Source: Xylaria sp. FL1777
Lineage: Eukaryota; Ascomycota; Sordariomycetes; Xylariales; Xylariaceae
Length of the DNA: 28,800 nucleotides
NCBI GenBank assembly: GCA_022578965.1
Contig: MU400877.1
Coordinates: forward strand, 1 to 28,800
Reading direction: 5' to 3'
This document shows, piece after piece, positions 19,671-28,800 of the stretch (position 1 is its first letter; each line of letters starts with the position of its first letter). Position numbers and translations under genes: made by a program. Under the pieces are notes generated by a model, which saw only the letters and a program-made list of their open reading frames with translations, made no database searches and was not told the origin of the DNA.

Positions 19671-20097
19671 TATAGTTCCCACAATTCCGACTTTTATACA
19701 GATCTTAAAATACAATCAAAAGTAATAACAATAAGGCTAACGTTGCGGCCCTCTTTACCTAGGGAAAAATCCACTAGAACTTGTGCTTCCGACTTTCTTC
19801 GAGTGCTAACACTCCTTTTGCTAAGATTCTACAACAATAGTAACTGTTCCTGTAGAAAACTAGCCGCTTAGCAACGTTTTTTCTCCTATATAGAAAAGCG
19901 AACACTTTTTTTACTAGTGCTATAATAGCTGACCTAGTATATGTAAAAACTTTTTGTTTTTATTGAATTTTCTGCTTAGCTTTACAAGAGATGCTAAAAA
20001 AGCAAGTAACTAGCAAGTAGCTTATTTTCTAAGCAGTCCTATATAGCATAATGCTAATCTGTTACGCATAAGAGCTAAGTATTTAAAATTTAAATAT
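19671..20097. other. Spacer, no gene seen
   Basis: No motif or repeat identified on either strand. Confidence 0.35.
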
Positions 20098-20830
20098 AGC
20101 TCGATTGGCTGCAGCTTGATTAGCTGCAGCAAACAACTATATGAAGTCTTATATTAGCTTCTAGATAGTAGCTTTAACTACTAGCGCTATAGATAATAAA
20201 ACGGCAAAGGGGTGCAAAACTTTAATGCGGCTTGATTAGCTGCAGCTTGATTAGCTATAGCAAACAACTATAGAAGGTTTTGCACTAGCTTTCCGAAGAT
20301 AGCTCTAGCTACTAAAGCCATAAATAATAAAACAGCAAAATCTTTACTTAGCGATTCTTTTAAAAAGCAACCCAAATAAGATAAAACATATTTAGCAGTA
20401 AGCTTTATTTGTTTTAAGACAAAAAAGCACTAGCTTCTAAATAGTAGCCCCAATTACGGGTGCAGTAGATGATAAAACAGCAAAATCCCTACTTAGCAAT
20501 TCTTTTAAGAGGCAACCTAAATAAAATAGAACATACTCAGCAGTAAGCTTTATTTGTTCTAAGACAAAGAAGCACTAGCTTTTAGATAGTAGCTCCAACT
20601 ACTAGCGCCGTAGATAATAAAACAGCAAAGGGTGTTTAAGACTTGAATGCGGCTCGATTAGCTGTAACAAACAACTATATGAAGTCTTGCACTAGCTTTT
20701 GGATAGTAGCTCTAATTATTAATGCAGTAGATAATAAAACGGCAAAATTTCTACTTAGCGATTCTTTTAAAAAGCAACCTAAATAGAATGGAACATACTT
20801 AGCAATAAGCTTTATTTGTTTTAAGATAGG
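20098..20830. repeat. Modular tandem repeat with alternating A, B1 and B2 units
   Basis: A-units (about 58 bp; GCACTAGCTTTTAGATAGTA to GATAATAAAACAGCAAA) occur at about 20151, 20282, 20427, 20572 and 20689. The spaces between them hold one of two unrelated modules. B1 (about 55-75 bp; GCTCGATTAGCTGCAGCAAA to ATGAAGTCTT) is at 20098, 20210 and 20630. B2 (about 85 bp; TACTTAGCGATTCTTTTAAA to TTTATTTGTTYTAAGACA) is at 20341, 20485 and 20748. The order is B1-A-B1-A-B2-A-B2-A-B1-A-B2. Each A copy is 75-90% alike by eye. This is a higher-order minisatellite. No function is known to me. Confidence 0.88.
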
Positions 20831-20854
20831 TAATATATTAATTATTAAAGCTTC

Positions 20855-21490
20855 TTATAGTTTTGTTTTCGGAAGTAAAGATTTTTGCATTTTGGGCTAC
20901 TAGGGAAAAGTTGAAAAAAACCAAGCAATTTTTCCAGTTTATGTCTTAAAGCTAAAATCGTAGGCTGCTGCTAAAAAGTTAAAAAAAACTGAAGTTTTAG
21001 TTTTAAAGCTAAAATCTTAAGCTACTGCTAAAAAGTTAACAAAACCTAAGCGATTTTTCTAGTCTTAATCTTAAAGTTAAGATCTTAAGCTACTATTAAA
21101 GAGTTACTAAAAACCAAAGTTTCGGTTAAAAAGCAAAGATTACTATATTTTTAAGTTATATTTTAGAAGCAGATATTTCTGCATTTTGGACTGCTGCTAG
21201 AAAGTGAAAAATACCTGAGAAATTTTTCCTGTTTTATTTTTGGAACTAAAAATCTCTGCGTTTTGGACTATAGCGAACCTGCTAAACACCTTTTGCTATT
21301 TTTATACGTATTATGCTGTAAAACACCAGGACTATACTACGCGGGACAGAAACCATTAAAAACGGTCTTGCGTATCGAAAAAAAAAGCTATTCTGCTCTT
21401 ACGAATCGGAGATCTTTTTTGGGCTGCTGCGGAAAACTAGACAAAAACTAAGCAATCTTTCTAATCTTGGATTTCAGAACAAAAGATGCT
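20855..21490. repeat. Degenerate tandem repeat, units about 80-130 bp
   Basis: Recurring string: a 'TTTTGTTTTCGGAACTAAA' start, GATTTTTGCATTTTGGGCTR, CTGCTAGAAAAGTTNAAAAA, CCTAAGCRATTTTTCTAGTYTT. Copies begin near 20870, 20945, 20995, 21055, 21165, 21235 and 21395. The copy near 21270-21395 is interrupted by about 100 bp of unrelated sequence. The open frame at 21263-21451 lies inside this array and is not considered a gene. Confidence 0.7.
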
Positions 21491-23100
21491 TTCGCTTCTA
21501 AGTCTGGTGCAATAATAGTTTTACTTAAGAGCTAGCCTTGTAACATAAGCTATAGTAGCAGAACTAACGTGCTAACTAAAGCAGTTATGCTATACCTAAC
21601 CTAGTTACCTTGCTGCTATTCCAAGAAGCTAGGTCTAATGCTTAATAGGAAAACATTACGAAATCCCGAAAGACTAACAACTAACATACGAACAGAAGCA
21701 ATAGCAATAGAACTAGTAAGCTAACGGAAGCAAAGCAAAGTAATTCTATGTGCTTCTTAATGCTTTTGCGTTGTTTTACGTTGGTGTTATGCTGTTTTAC
21801 GCTAGTCTAGAAGCTTCTTTTGTTTATTTATAAGATTTTTTATATTCTAAAGGCAGTAAAAAATAGCAATTGGCTCTTTTTGCGGAAGAGTATATACAGA
21901 GTTCTCGAGTGTAGTAATTTGCTTTGTATAGCAACTTCTTGCTTTGCTTTAAGATCTTTCCAATAGGGTTTTTATACCTATAACACGTATAGTATAAACA
22001 AGAATTATGTAATAAAGTAAAAGCTTAATAAGGTCGAAAAAAAAAAACCCTAGTAAAAGAAATCAGTAAATAATATAGAAAATATAAAGCAAAAAATTGT
22101 ATATTCTACTAATTATATATGCTAAGCATTTTGTAAATGCATGGAAAAATAGCACAGCTAGTATAGCAACAACTACTAATATACTAACAAAAGCAGTTAT
22201 AACATACAATAAAAGCAATTATAGCTAAGTAGCAACAGCAGCCAATAATCTAACGAAGGGAATTATAGCATCCTTAATATGCTAATAGAAGTAGGCATAA
22301 TATGTAACGTGTTAATAGAAGCAAAATAGCTATATTTTATATAAAAAAGCAGAAACCTTTTACTAAGTATAGATCTATAAAAAAAAGCTTGCTGCTTTTG
22401 GAGGCTATACTAACTACTGTAGCGCTTAAAACATTCTTTTTGTGAAGCTAGGCCTAGTACTTTTATCACAACGAGCAATGCATTCTTGCATTTCCTTTAG
22501 CCGCTAAAAAAAAGCGAAACACCACGGCTAGCAACACAAACAATACGCAGGCCAACGCTTTTTCTGCTAAGGCTTCGTTTTTCTAGGCTTTTAGGCCTAC
22601 TTTTTTCGTTTGGAAAAGCAAAGGCCCAAACACGCGCCAAGCGAACATCAAAAAGAACAACATTACTAACTCTAAGCTTTCTGTTTTTAAGCAAACCTAA
22701 AAGACAACAAAATGTTACGTAAGAGTAAATACCGGCTTGGCAAAACTATACGCTAGATGCGCTTATATGAACTATAATTGTTTCCTTAGGTATTTGTATC
22801 CTTTTTGGAAAGTGCACTAGTAAACTTTTATAGAACTAGGCGTAATAAAATAGTTAGAATAAAAAAGTATTACATCTAAAGTAAATATAAAAAGCAGTAG
22901 TGCGCTTACTGTATGCTATAAAGATTATAGTAAGTAAAAAAGCTATATATATTTTTAGCTATATATGTACGCCATATTGCCTTTATAACTAATAAATCTT
23001 ACTGCTGCAGTTTTTAATGCAACATAAATAGAATTAAACTTTATGTAAAGAATTTAATACTATATAGGTTACGTTTTATAAATAATAACATAGCGCAAAC
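21491..23100. other. Degenerate DNA, no assignable gene
   Basis: Loose, very diverged repetition of 'CTAACANAAGCAGTTATAGCA'-like strings at about 21550-21740 and 22170-22330. The minus-strand frame 22497-22694 (65 codons; KSRPKSLEKRSLSRKSVGLR) has richer codon composition than its surroundings but no family that I know. AT-rich runs occur at 22025-22130 and 22915-23060. Confidence 0.35.
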
Positions 23101-23117
23101 CTTTTAGGTAAAAAATA

Positions 23118-23230
23118 AACAACACTACAAAGGACTTAAAAAGAAAAGCAATGCTACATAAAGGACTAACGGTTAGCAACAATGCTATATAAGCTACTTA
23201 AAGCAATACTACATAGGTTTTTAAAAAAAC
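23118..23230. repeat. Diverged about 29-bp tandem repeat, four units
   Basis: AACAACACTACAAAGGAC, AGCAATGCTACATAAAGGAC, AGCAACAATGCTATATAAGC and AGCAATACTACATAGG follow each other at about 28-32-bp spacing, separated by A-rich fillers. Weak but consistent. Confidence 0.6.
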
Positions 23231-24404
23231 AAATATTACTAAGGTAATAACGATTTAGATTACTTTAGGTCATTTTTTTAGCATGCTAAGTCCCTTTTAA
23301 AAACAATATTATCTTATATTAGTTTTTATATACTAAAAGATAAGCTAAGGTATAGTTACTGTATAGTTTTAGATATTTTATTTCTAGTAGCTCCTATTAG
23401 TTTTGCTTTAGTCCTAAGTTTTATTATAGCTACCCGTAATTACTGGGATTATAGCTACTGTTTGTTTTTAGCTTTATATTATTTATAACGTTTATTTTGT
23501 TTTTTTTTTCGCTAGTTTTATTGCTGTTAGTTAGCTTTTTTGCTAGCTTACGCTATATAGCTAGCTTTATGTTTAGCTTTTTGCATAATGCTATATATTT
23601 TGTAAAGATTTTCTTTGCTAACGTGCTTATTTAGTATAGCAACTTAAATGCTAGTACTAAGCTATTAGCTTTTGAGTTTTTTAGTCTAGGCTGCGCTAGT
23701 AGGTCAACGGGAAAAAATAGCAGTTCTGCAGCATTGGAAAATGTGCTAAAGCAAAATGCACGCAGTCGAAAGAACACAGTAAATTGCTTGGTAGGTATAT
23801 AAGAAAGCTGTTCGAAAAACATACGCAGAGGACCTTTGCTGCAATAGTTGGATAGATACTAAAGCATAGCGTTAAAGCTGGGGTAAAAGGCATTGTGTTT
23901 CTATTGCGTAGGTATTGTGGCATGTTAGTATATATTATAGCATGCCTATATAGCAGCGTTATAGACCCAATTAAACAATAGCAGCAAGTATGTTAATATA
24001 ATAGCTACTAGGGCTTTTTTGAATAAGTAACCTATGTTGTTATATAATAGCCCTTTTTTTACTATGTTATAGCGCGACAGCTCTGAGCAGCTGTACCTAA
24101 GACTAAAGAAATCCAACTATGTAGCAACACGCCTAAACAATTAAACATAGAAAAACTTAGTTTTTTTAAAGTTCAGCATAACTAAAATATAAAAGCTAGC
24201 ATACGCTTAATAATAGTTAGACCAGTTGTTGGAAAACAGGCATATAATGTTTCTGCTGGTAAATATAGCAAGCTAGGCCTTTTGAACCTTGTAATACTAG
24301 GAAGCAAAGCTCTTGCTCGACTAACTAGCACGGTTATCCAAAGCGCTAAGCATTAATGCCATATATACAGACTAGCTCTAGCGTTTATCTGTATCATAAT
24401 TGCC
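23231..24404. other. Degenerate DNA, no assignable gene
   Basis: No family motifs. Minus-strand open frames at 23631-23822 and 23696-23923 overlap in different phases and read as hydrophobic strings. They may be coincidental. Confidence 0.35.
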
Positions 24405-26465
24405 GAGGTTATAAGTTTCTGTCTTTGGTTTTTGCTGTTGTGCAAAGGCAGGAAGTAGAAGGTCGGCATTATTAAATAGCACTATTTCTTCTGCTTGAAG
24501 GCTTTTAACCTTAGTTTTGCTTAAAGCAGCAAAAACCTGAAAATAGATGCGGTAGACGTTAAGTAGGCTAAAGAGTTAGAAGTAGCTTTACATATGGTTT
24601 AGCTGGCTTCTGTACAAAACATCGCATTGTTTCCAGTAAGAAAGCCTAAGCTTTTTAAAATACAGCTTGTAGGCTTTAAAGAACTTTAGGTTGTATGCGC
24701 AGGCAACCAACTGTAGTGCAAGCTTAAAGGTTTTGCTGCGTAGTAGCTATGCTTTATAGTGTTCGGCAGAAATAGTAGCATAGTTAGCAATGTTTTGAAA
24801 GTTTTTTAGTAGCGTTGTTTTAAACTGCTTATTTATGTTGAGTATATTTTGCGTTACATTTCGCCGGGTTACTTTTAGTCGATTTTAACGCCTAGAAAAA
24901 AATGGGAAAAGCTGCTTCGAGGCACAATTTGTAAGTTAGGAGATATGCTATTTAAATATGTTGTTTAGTACTTATAGCATGCCATACTTTTGCACTACGT
25001 TCTTTAAGCTGAGCCCTTACGACGGCTTTTTTAACCTGTTAGCTATGCGGCGATTCTAAGTAGTATACTATAGCTATAGTACCTAAGAAAAAACACTGCT
25101 AGTGCAAGTTTGCCTAAGGAAAGTAAGCAATACTTGATTAATAAGCATATGTTTGGCACACTTAGTAGTAGTGAACTGCTTTAGTAGTGCACTGCTATTA
25201 AGTAATGCAAATATTGCTAGCTTTTTGATAAGCTTAATAAAGCGAACAGTACAAGCAAGCAAAAGATCATTTAGCTAGCATATTAAAACAAGGAAAAAAG
25301 GGTTATAGGTAGTAAGATCGGTTGGCAAAAACAGGCGGGTAGTTTGCTAGAAGAGCAGTTCACAAAAGTCCATAGCAGTTATAATATAGGACTAAAGCAT
25401 ATAGTATTTATAGCGTACACTATAGTAAGGCGGCGTAAGGGCGTTAAACGAAGTAGATAATATGTAGTATAGCCGGCTTTTATAGGACTAAAAAGCGTTA
25501 AAGAAAAAAGAAAGATTAGGTAGTACTGCTTTTTGCGTTAATAGGTAGGCTTTGCTTTAGTAGTATTGTTTTAGTAAGTCTGGGCTAAAAAACAACAAGT
25601 TAAACTGCAGTAAATTAAAGAAATAAAATCTTTTTATGGGTGTTTATATATGCTGCTTATAAGAATTGTACAACTTAACTTAGCATAAAGCTACTTTTTT
25701 GACTTAAGGGCTAGCTAGCGTAGTTTTTACTATCTTTAGCTCTTTTATATCCTAGAACAAATATTACGAATAAAAGATTCAATAATATCCTTAGAATAGG
25801 CTATTACTATTATGCGCTTTTCCGGCTAAGCATGCTAACTTATAGAGCAGGGTACACAAAGGTATTGTATTATTAGTTAGGTAAAAAGGTCTAATAATAT
25901 AAAGCATGTTCTAGAAAGCAAAGTTGACTTACATAGCGTTAAGGTAAAAATGCTGCTAGTTTGCTGTTAAAAAATAGTTTATATAGAATTTCTGCAGAGC
26001 ACCTTCTGCTAAATAGCTTGTAGTTATATCTTTAATATTATGTTCTTATAGAAGGAAAATAAAGCTAACAAAATAGCCGGACAAATGCTAGTTATATAAG
26101 GTTTCAAGGTGGTCCTAAAACAGTCCTGTATATTCGCACGGAATAGCATACTACAACTAAGTATACCAAAAAAAACTAGAGCTTTTTGCTAGAGCTTGCT
26201 AAATGCTTGCTTTTGCTTTGGCCTAAGCAAAACTAATGAAGTGCTAGGCAATAATCGCAGGTAAACAGAAGGCATGTAAAGCAGGTAGCATATAGTTCTT
26301 TACGAACTGTTTTTATATTTCAAATAGCAAGTAGGTAGTCTAGTGTTCAAGAATCAGGAAAAAGTAAAGAAAAACAAAATGAACAGTGTTGTTAGAACTG
26401 TATCTAAAGGAGCTAAACTGCAGATTTTAGGTTTTATAGGGTTTTACCGAGTTAAAAATGCAGTG
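24405..26465 (-). pseudogene. Long decayed coding remnant, family not recognised
   Basis: A single minus-strand phase (codon starts congruent to 25262) can be followed from about 26465 to a TAG just below 24405, roughly 690 codons. The strongest part is 24405-24890: 160 codons with only three stops. It reads RLKVTRRNVTQNILNINKQF, LLKNFQNIANYATISAEHYK, LVACAYNLKFFKAYKLYF, KVKSLQAEEIVLFNNADLLL and PKTETYNLGNYDTDKR. Upstream blocks that also look protein-like include ITTSYLAEGALQKFYINYFL, NNTIPLCTLLYKLACLAGKA and LNAF, stop, SYKSRLYYILSTSFNAL. Stops (about 39) are nearly all TAG/TAA and many sit where Gln or Trp would fit. No transposase, RT, helicase or recombinase motif was recognised. Overall stop density is close to chance for this base composition, so only the C-terminal third is well supported. 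Its length would suit a mobile-element or subtelomeric family protein. Confidence 0.42.
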
Positions 26466-26944
26466 TAGATTTTAGAAAAAAGTAGATTAAAAAGGAAGTA
26501 AATAACTTAAATTCAATGTTACTAAAGGAAATACAGCAAAAAAACAAAGCTAGATAATATAGCTATTAATGTTATATTAACAAGTAATATATATTTGTTA
26601 GTGGATATTATGACAGGAGGCCTTAGTGGACGAAAAGAAAAGCGTAAGCTTATTAGCATTAAAAAAAGTATGCTAAAAAAGAATCTGTAGCGCTTTTAGC
26701 CTAGCACGGGATAAAAAAAGGTTAGTAAGATTATTTTGTTCTAAAGAATTAATATAAGAAGCTAGAAAGCCTTATATAAGATAATTAGTCATATGTTCTA
26801 ATGTATAGCTAGCTATATTTATTACTTTATTTATAGAAAGAAATTAGTATTGTAAATCTAAGAATAGAAATAAAAACTATAGAAAAAAAAAAGATAGCTT
26901 ATAAAAGACTAACTACTTTAAGACTAAAAAGAACAAAAGAGGAA
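26466..26944. other. AT-rich spacer, no gene seen
   Basis: A-rich on the plus strand, with many stops in every frame. Contains nothing recognised. Confidence 0.4.
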
Positions 26945-27028
26945 GGGCCTCTAAGAAACAAAATATTCTAAGACCTAGAGTCTTTTTAAAGACTCTAGGT
27001 CCTAAGATATTTCGTTTTTTAAAAGCCG
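26945..27028. repeat. Long near-perfect palindrome
   Basis: The core GACCTAGAGTCTTT (26972-26985), TT, then AAAGACTCTAGGTC (26988-27001) is a perfect inverted repeat with a 2-bp centre. Outside the core the arms stay similar for another 25-27 bp each: AAACAAAATATTCTAA on the left against AAACGAAATATCTTAG from the right, then GGCCTCTAAG against GGCTTTTAAA. Total arm about 41 bp. There is no U-tract or upstream gene to make it a terminator. It looks like two inverted ends joined head to head, or a cruciform site. Confidence 0.92.
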
Positions 27029-27972
27029 TTCTAAAAGTATAAACAAGCTAACAATACAGACAAAAATAAAGAGAAACAAAAGGAACAGGAAATAAAGCAT
27101 ACTATAGTTGCATTAATAGAAGTAAAAGTGCAGAATTTGTTTCTATGTGCAATAACGCGCATTGTTAGATAGAAAGGAAAACTGCTAGCTAAGCTAATTA
27201 TAGTAAACCAGTAGTAGAGAAGAAAAAGCAAAAGCAAAAGAATAATGCTCGCTAGAAATAAAAGCCTTGCTAGCAATAAAAACAGAAGAATTTTGCTGTA
27301 ACGAGGTAAAGGAAAGGTTGGGCAATGAAGCAACAGGCTTATTTAGAATACGAAGCGTAAAAAATAAAGAAAAAATCAAAAAGAAAGAAATAACCAGTTC
27401 TGGGGCGTTTAAAACAGTGCTATTACTTTTATTGCTATTAAGAAGGCCTGGGTTACTGGGACTAAAGAAACTTCGGGATTAAGAACAAGCAGAAAAAGCA
27501 AAAAAGAAAAAAAGTTCCGGTTTAAGCAGTTCGGAATTTATAGCATTGCTATCGTTTAAATCCAGAAAAGCAAGGCTATCTATGTATAGCGGTTCTAAGG
27601 ATTGCCTAGACAAAAAAGTAAAAGGTAGCAATAGCACTTGAAAATAAATAGAGGAAAATTAGGTAATTAAAAACGAAACGTTCGTAAGGAGGAAAAAGGA
27701 AAATAAGCGAGATTAGCTGCAAATAGAATAACAGTAGTGCGGAAGCAAATTAAGAGTTAAAAGCGGTAAAATAAAAGCATAAAGGTATACAGGTGCTAAA
27801 GTGTTTCCATCGAAAAACAGGTTAAAAAAAAGAATACAGAATTAACTAGAAAGTTAAGCAGCTTTTTGTTTTAGTTTAACAATTTGTTATGCCCGGGCCT
27901 TTTTGCGTTTCTGCCGATTATGTTTAGCAGCTAATAAAAGCATAGTAATTAGGCTACAAAGAAAACAATAAG
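27029..27972. other. A-rich degenerate DNA, possible plus-strand remnant
   Basis: The plus strand is conspicuously purine-rich. The frame around 27267-27482 continues past its stop into a Lys/Ser-rich stretch (KKKKSSGLSSSEFIALLSFK, then SMYSGSKDCLDKKVKG) to about 27640. The opposite strand also shows overlapping hydrophobic open frames (27031-27333 and 27194-27379) that are shadows of this composition. I do not recognise a family. Confidence 0.35.
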
Positions 27973-28060
27973 GCAAGCAAAGATAGCAATACAACAAGTA
28001 GAAGCGCTAAAAAGAAGCAAGCAAAAATGGCAACACAACAAGTAAAAGCGCTAGAAAAAA
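27973..28060. repeat. 44-bp tandem duplication
   Basis: Copies at 27973-28016 and 28017-28060. Both start GCAAGCAAARATRGCAAYAC and continue AACAAGTARAAGCGCTARAAA. Six differences, all transitions. Confidence 0.93.
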
Positions 28061-28494
28061 GCTAAAAAAGCGCTAAACAAGCACTAAACGGGCACTAAAA
28101 AATAAGTTTAATAATAGCGCGCGACTTAAGAAAAAACGAGCTATAACAGAAATGCAAATGCAATAAAGACAAAAGAAAAAAAGAAAAGAAAGAAAAGCAA
28201 TAGTAACAAGCAATAAAATTTATAAACGAATTTTCATAATGTGCATTAAAAGGGTTGTAGTGTTGCAGGAAGGTTGATACGCAAAAGATTAAATACATTA
28301 GGCAGCAAAAAAAAGATAATTGGCTTTAGATAAAGCGATGCAGAGGTACTGTTACGTTAAGCTAGCAAATTGCAGAGATAAAAGCACGCAAAGCCAGCAA
28401 ATAATTAAGCATAAAAGCTGTTAGTAGGAAAATCAATAGAAATTTTCACTAAGTCAAACGCATAAACACGCTACTAACTTTAACCCAAGGAACG
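28061..28494. other. A-rich degenerate DNA, no gene seen
   Basis: Continues the purine-rich character. The reverse-strand open frame 28095-28298 is a hydrophobic low-complexity string and is not annotated as a gene. Confidence 0.4.
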
Positions 28495-28800
28495 AAAAAA
28501 TAATAATATAAATAAAAAAATATTTTTGCTTATTTAAATTAATAATATATTTAAAAAAAACATTTTTTTTAATTAAATTAAATTTATATATATTAATATA
28601 AATATTATTTTATATAATATAACTATTTATTTTAATATATATAATTAATTAAAATATATTATAAATTTTATAAATATATTAAATATTAATTTTTTTAAAT
28701 AATTAAATAATTTAAATAGCTAAAATAATTTAAGTTTTTTAAATTTTTATAAATATTATTTTAAAAAAAAATTATTATATAATAACACTAAAATAATATA
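28495..28800. other. Abrupt, almost pure A/T block reaching the window end
   Basis: Counting G and C in 28501-28800 gives 9 of 300 bases (3%), against about 33% in the 60 bases just before it. The sequence is an aperiodic mix of AAATTT/TATATA words, not a simple microsatellite. Fully saturated RIP on both strands, the edge of an AT isochore or centromere-like block, or inserted organelle-type DNA would all look like this. The block continues past the window. Confidence 0.9.

Overview
The window starts at a chromosome end. It opens with about 15 copies of the CCCTAA telomere repeat, and everything behind it looks like a decayed subtelomere of a filamentous ascomycete. Three things support that host: the TTAGGG-type telomere; the transposon families (a Ty3/gypsy element with chromodomain, two fungal pogo/Fot1-type transposases, one with a zinc-knuckle tail, and a Mutator-like transposase with a FAR1-type zinc finger); and the damage pattern. 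In the recognisable remnants most new stops are TAG or TAA at expected Trp or Gln/Arg positions, and zinc ligands are changed His to Tyr or Cys to Tyr. These are CpA to TpA (or TpG to TpA) changes, as expected of repeat-induced point mutation (RIP) or a similar process. I find no intact protein gene, no convincing tRNA or other RNA gene, and no CRISPR array.

Layout. 1-92: telomere, joined directly to a 5'-truncated coding fragment (93-349). 310-656 (minus): integrase C-terminus and chromodomain of a gypsy element. 705-872: six 28-bp repeats. About 1690-2306 (minus): N-terminal part of a Mutator-like transposase. About 3200-3665: a small inverted-repeat element with 21-bp subterminal repeats. 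3762-4085 (minus) and about 4200-5752 (plus): a pogo transposase tail and a nearly full-length pogo transposase, facing away from each other. 5.8-13.4 kb: mostly unassignable degenerate DNA with a 60-bp minisatellite and long T tracts. 13.4-21.5 kb: an unusual series of unrelated tandem repeats (periods of about 12, 44, 45, 50, 57, 66, 80, 95-100 and about 160 bp), a duplicated long hairpin, and a modular A/B repeat. 24.4-26.5 kb (minus): a long stop-riddled frame that may be a decayed gene of unknown family. 26945-27028: a near-perfect long palindrome. From about 28495 to the end: an abrupt change to about 3% G+C.

Nothing here can be shown to work as a gene system. The region reads as a graveyard of at least four mobile-element families, capped by a telomere and reshaped by point mutation, local tandem duplication and inverted duplication. 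The most interesting points are the telomere/ORF junction, the back-to-back pogo pair, the minisatellite island with its modular repeat, the unidentified 24.4-26.5 kb remnant, and the sharp edge of the terminal AT block.
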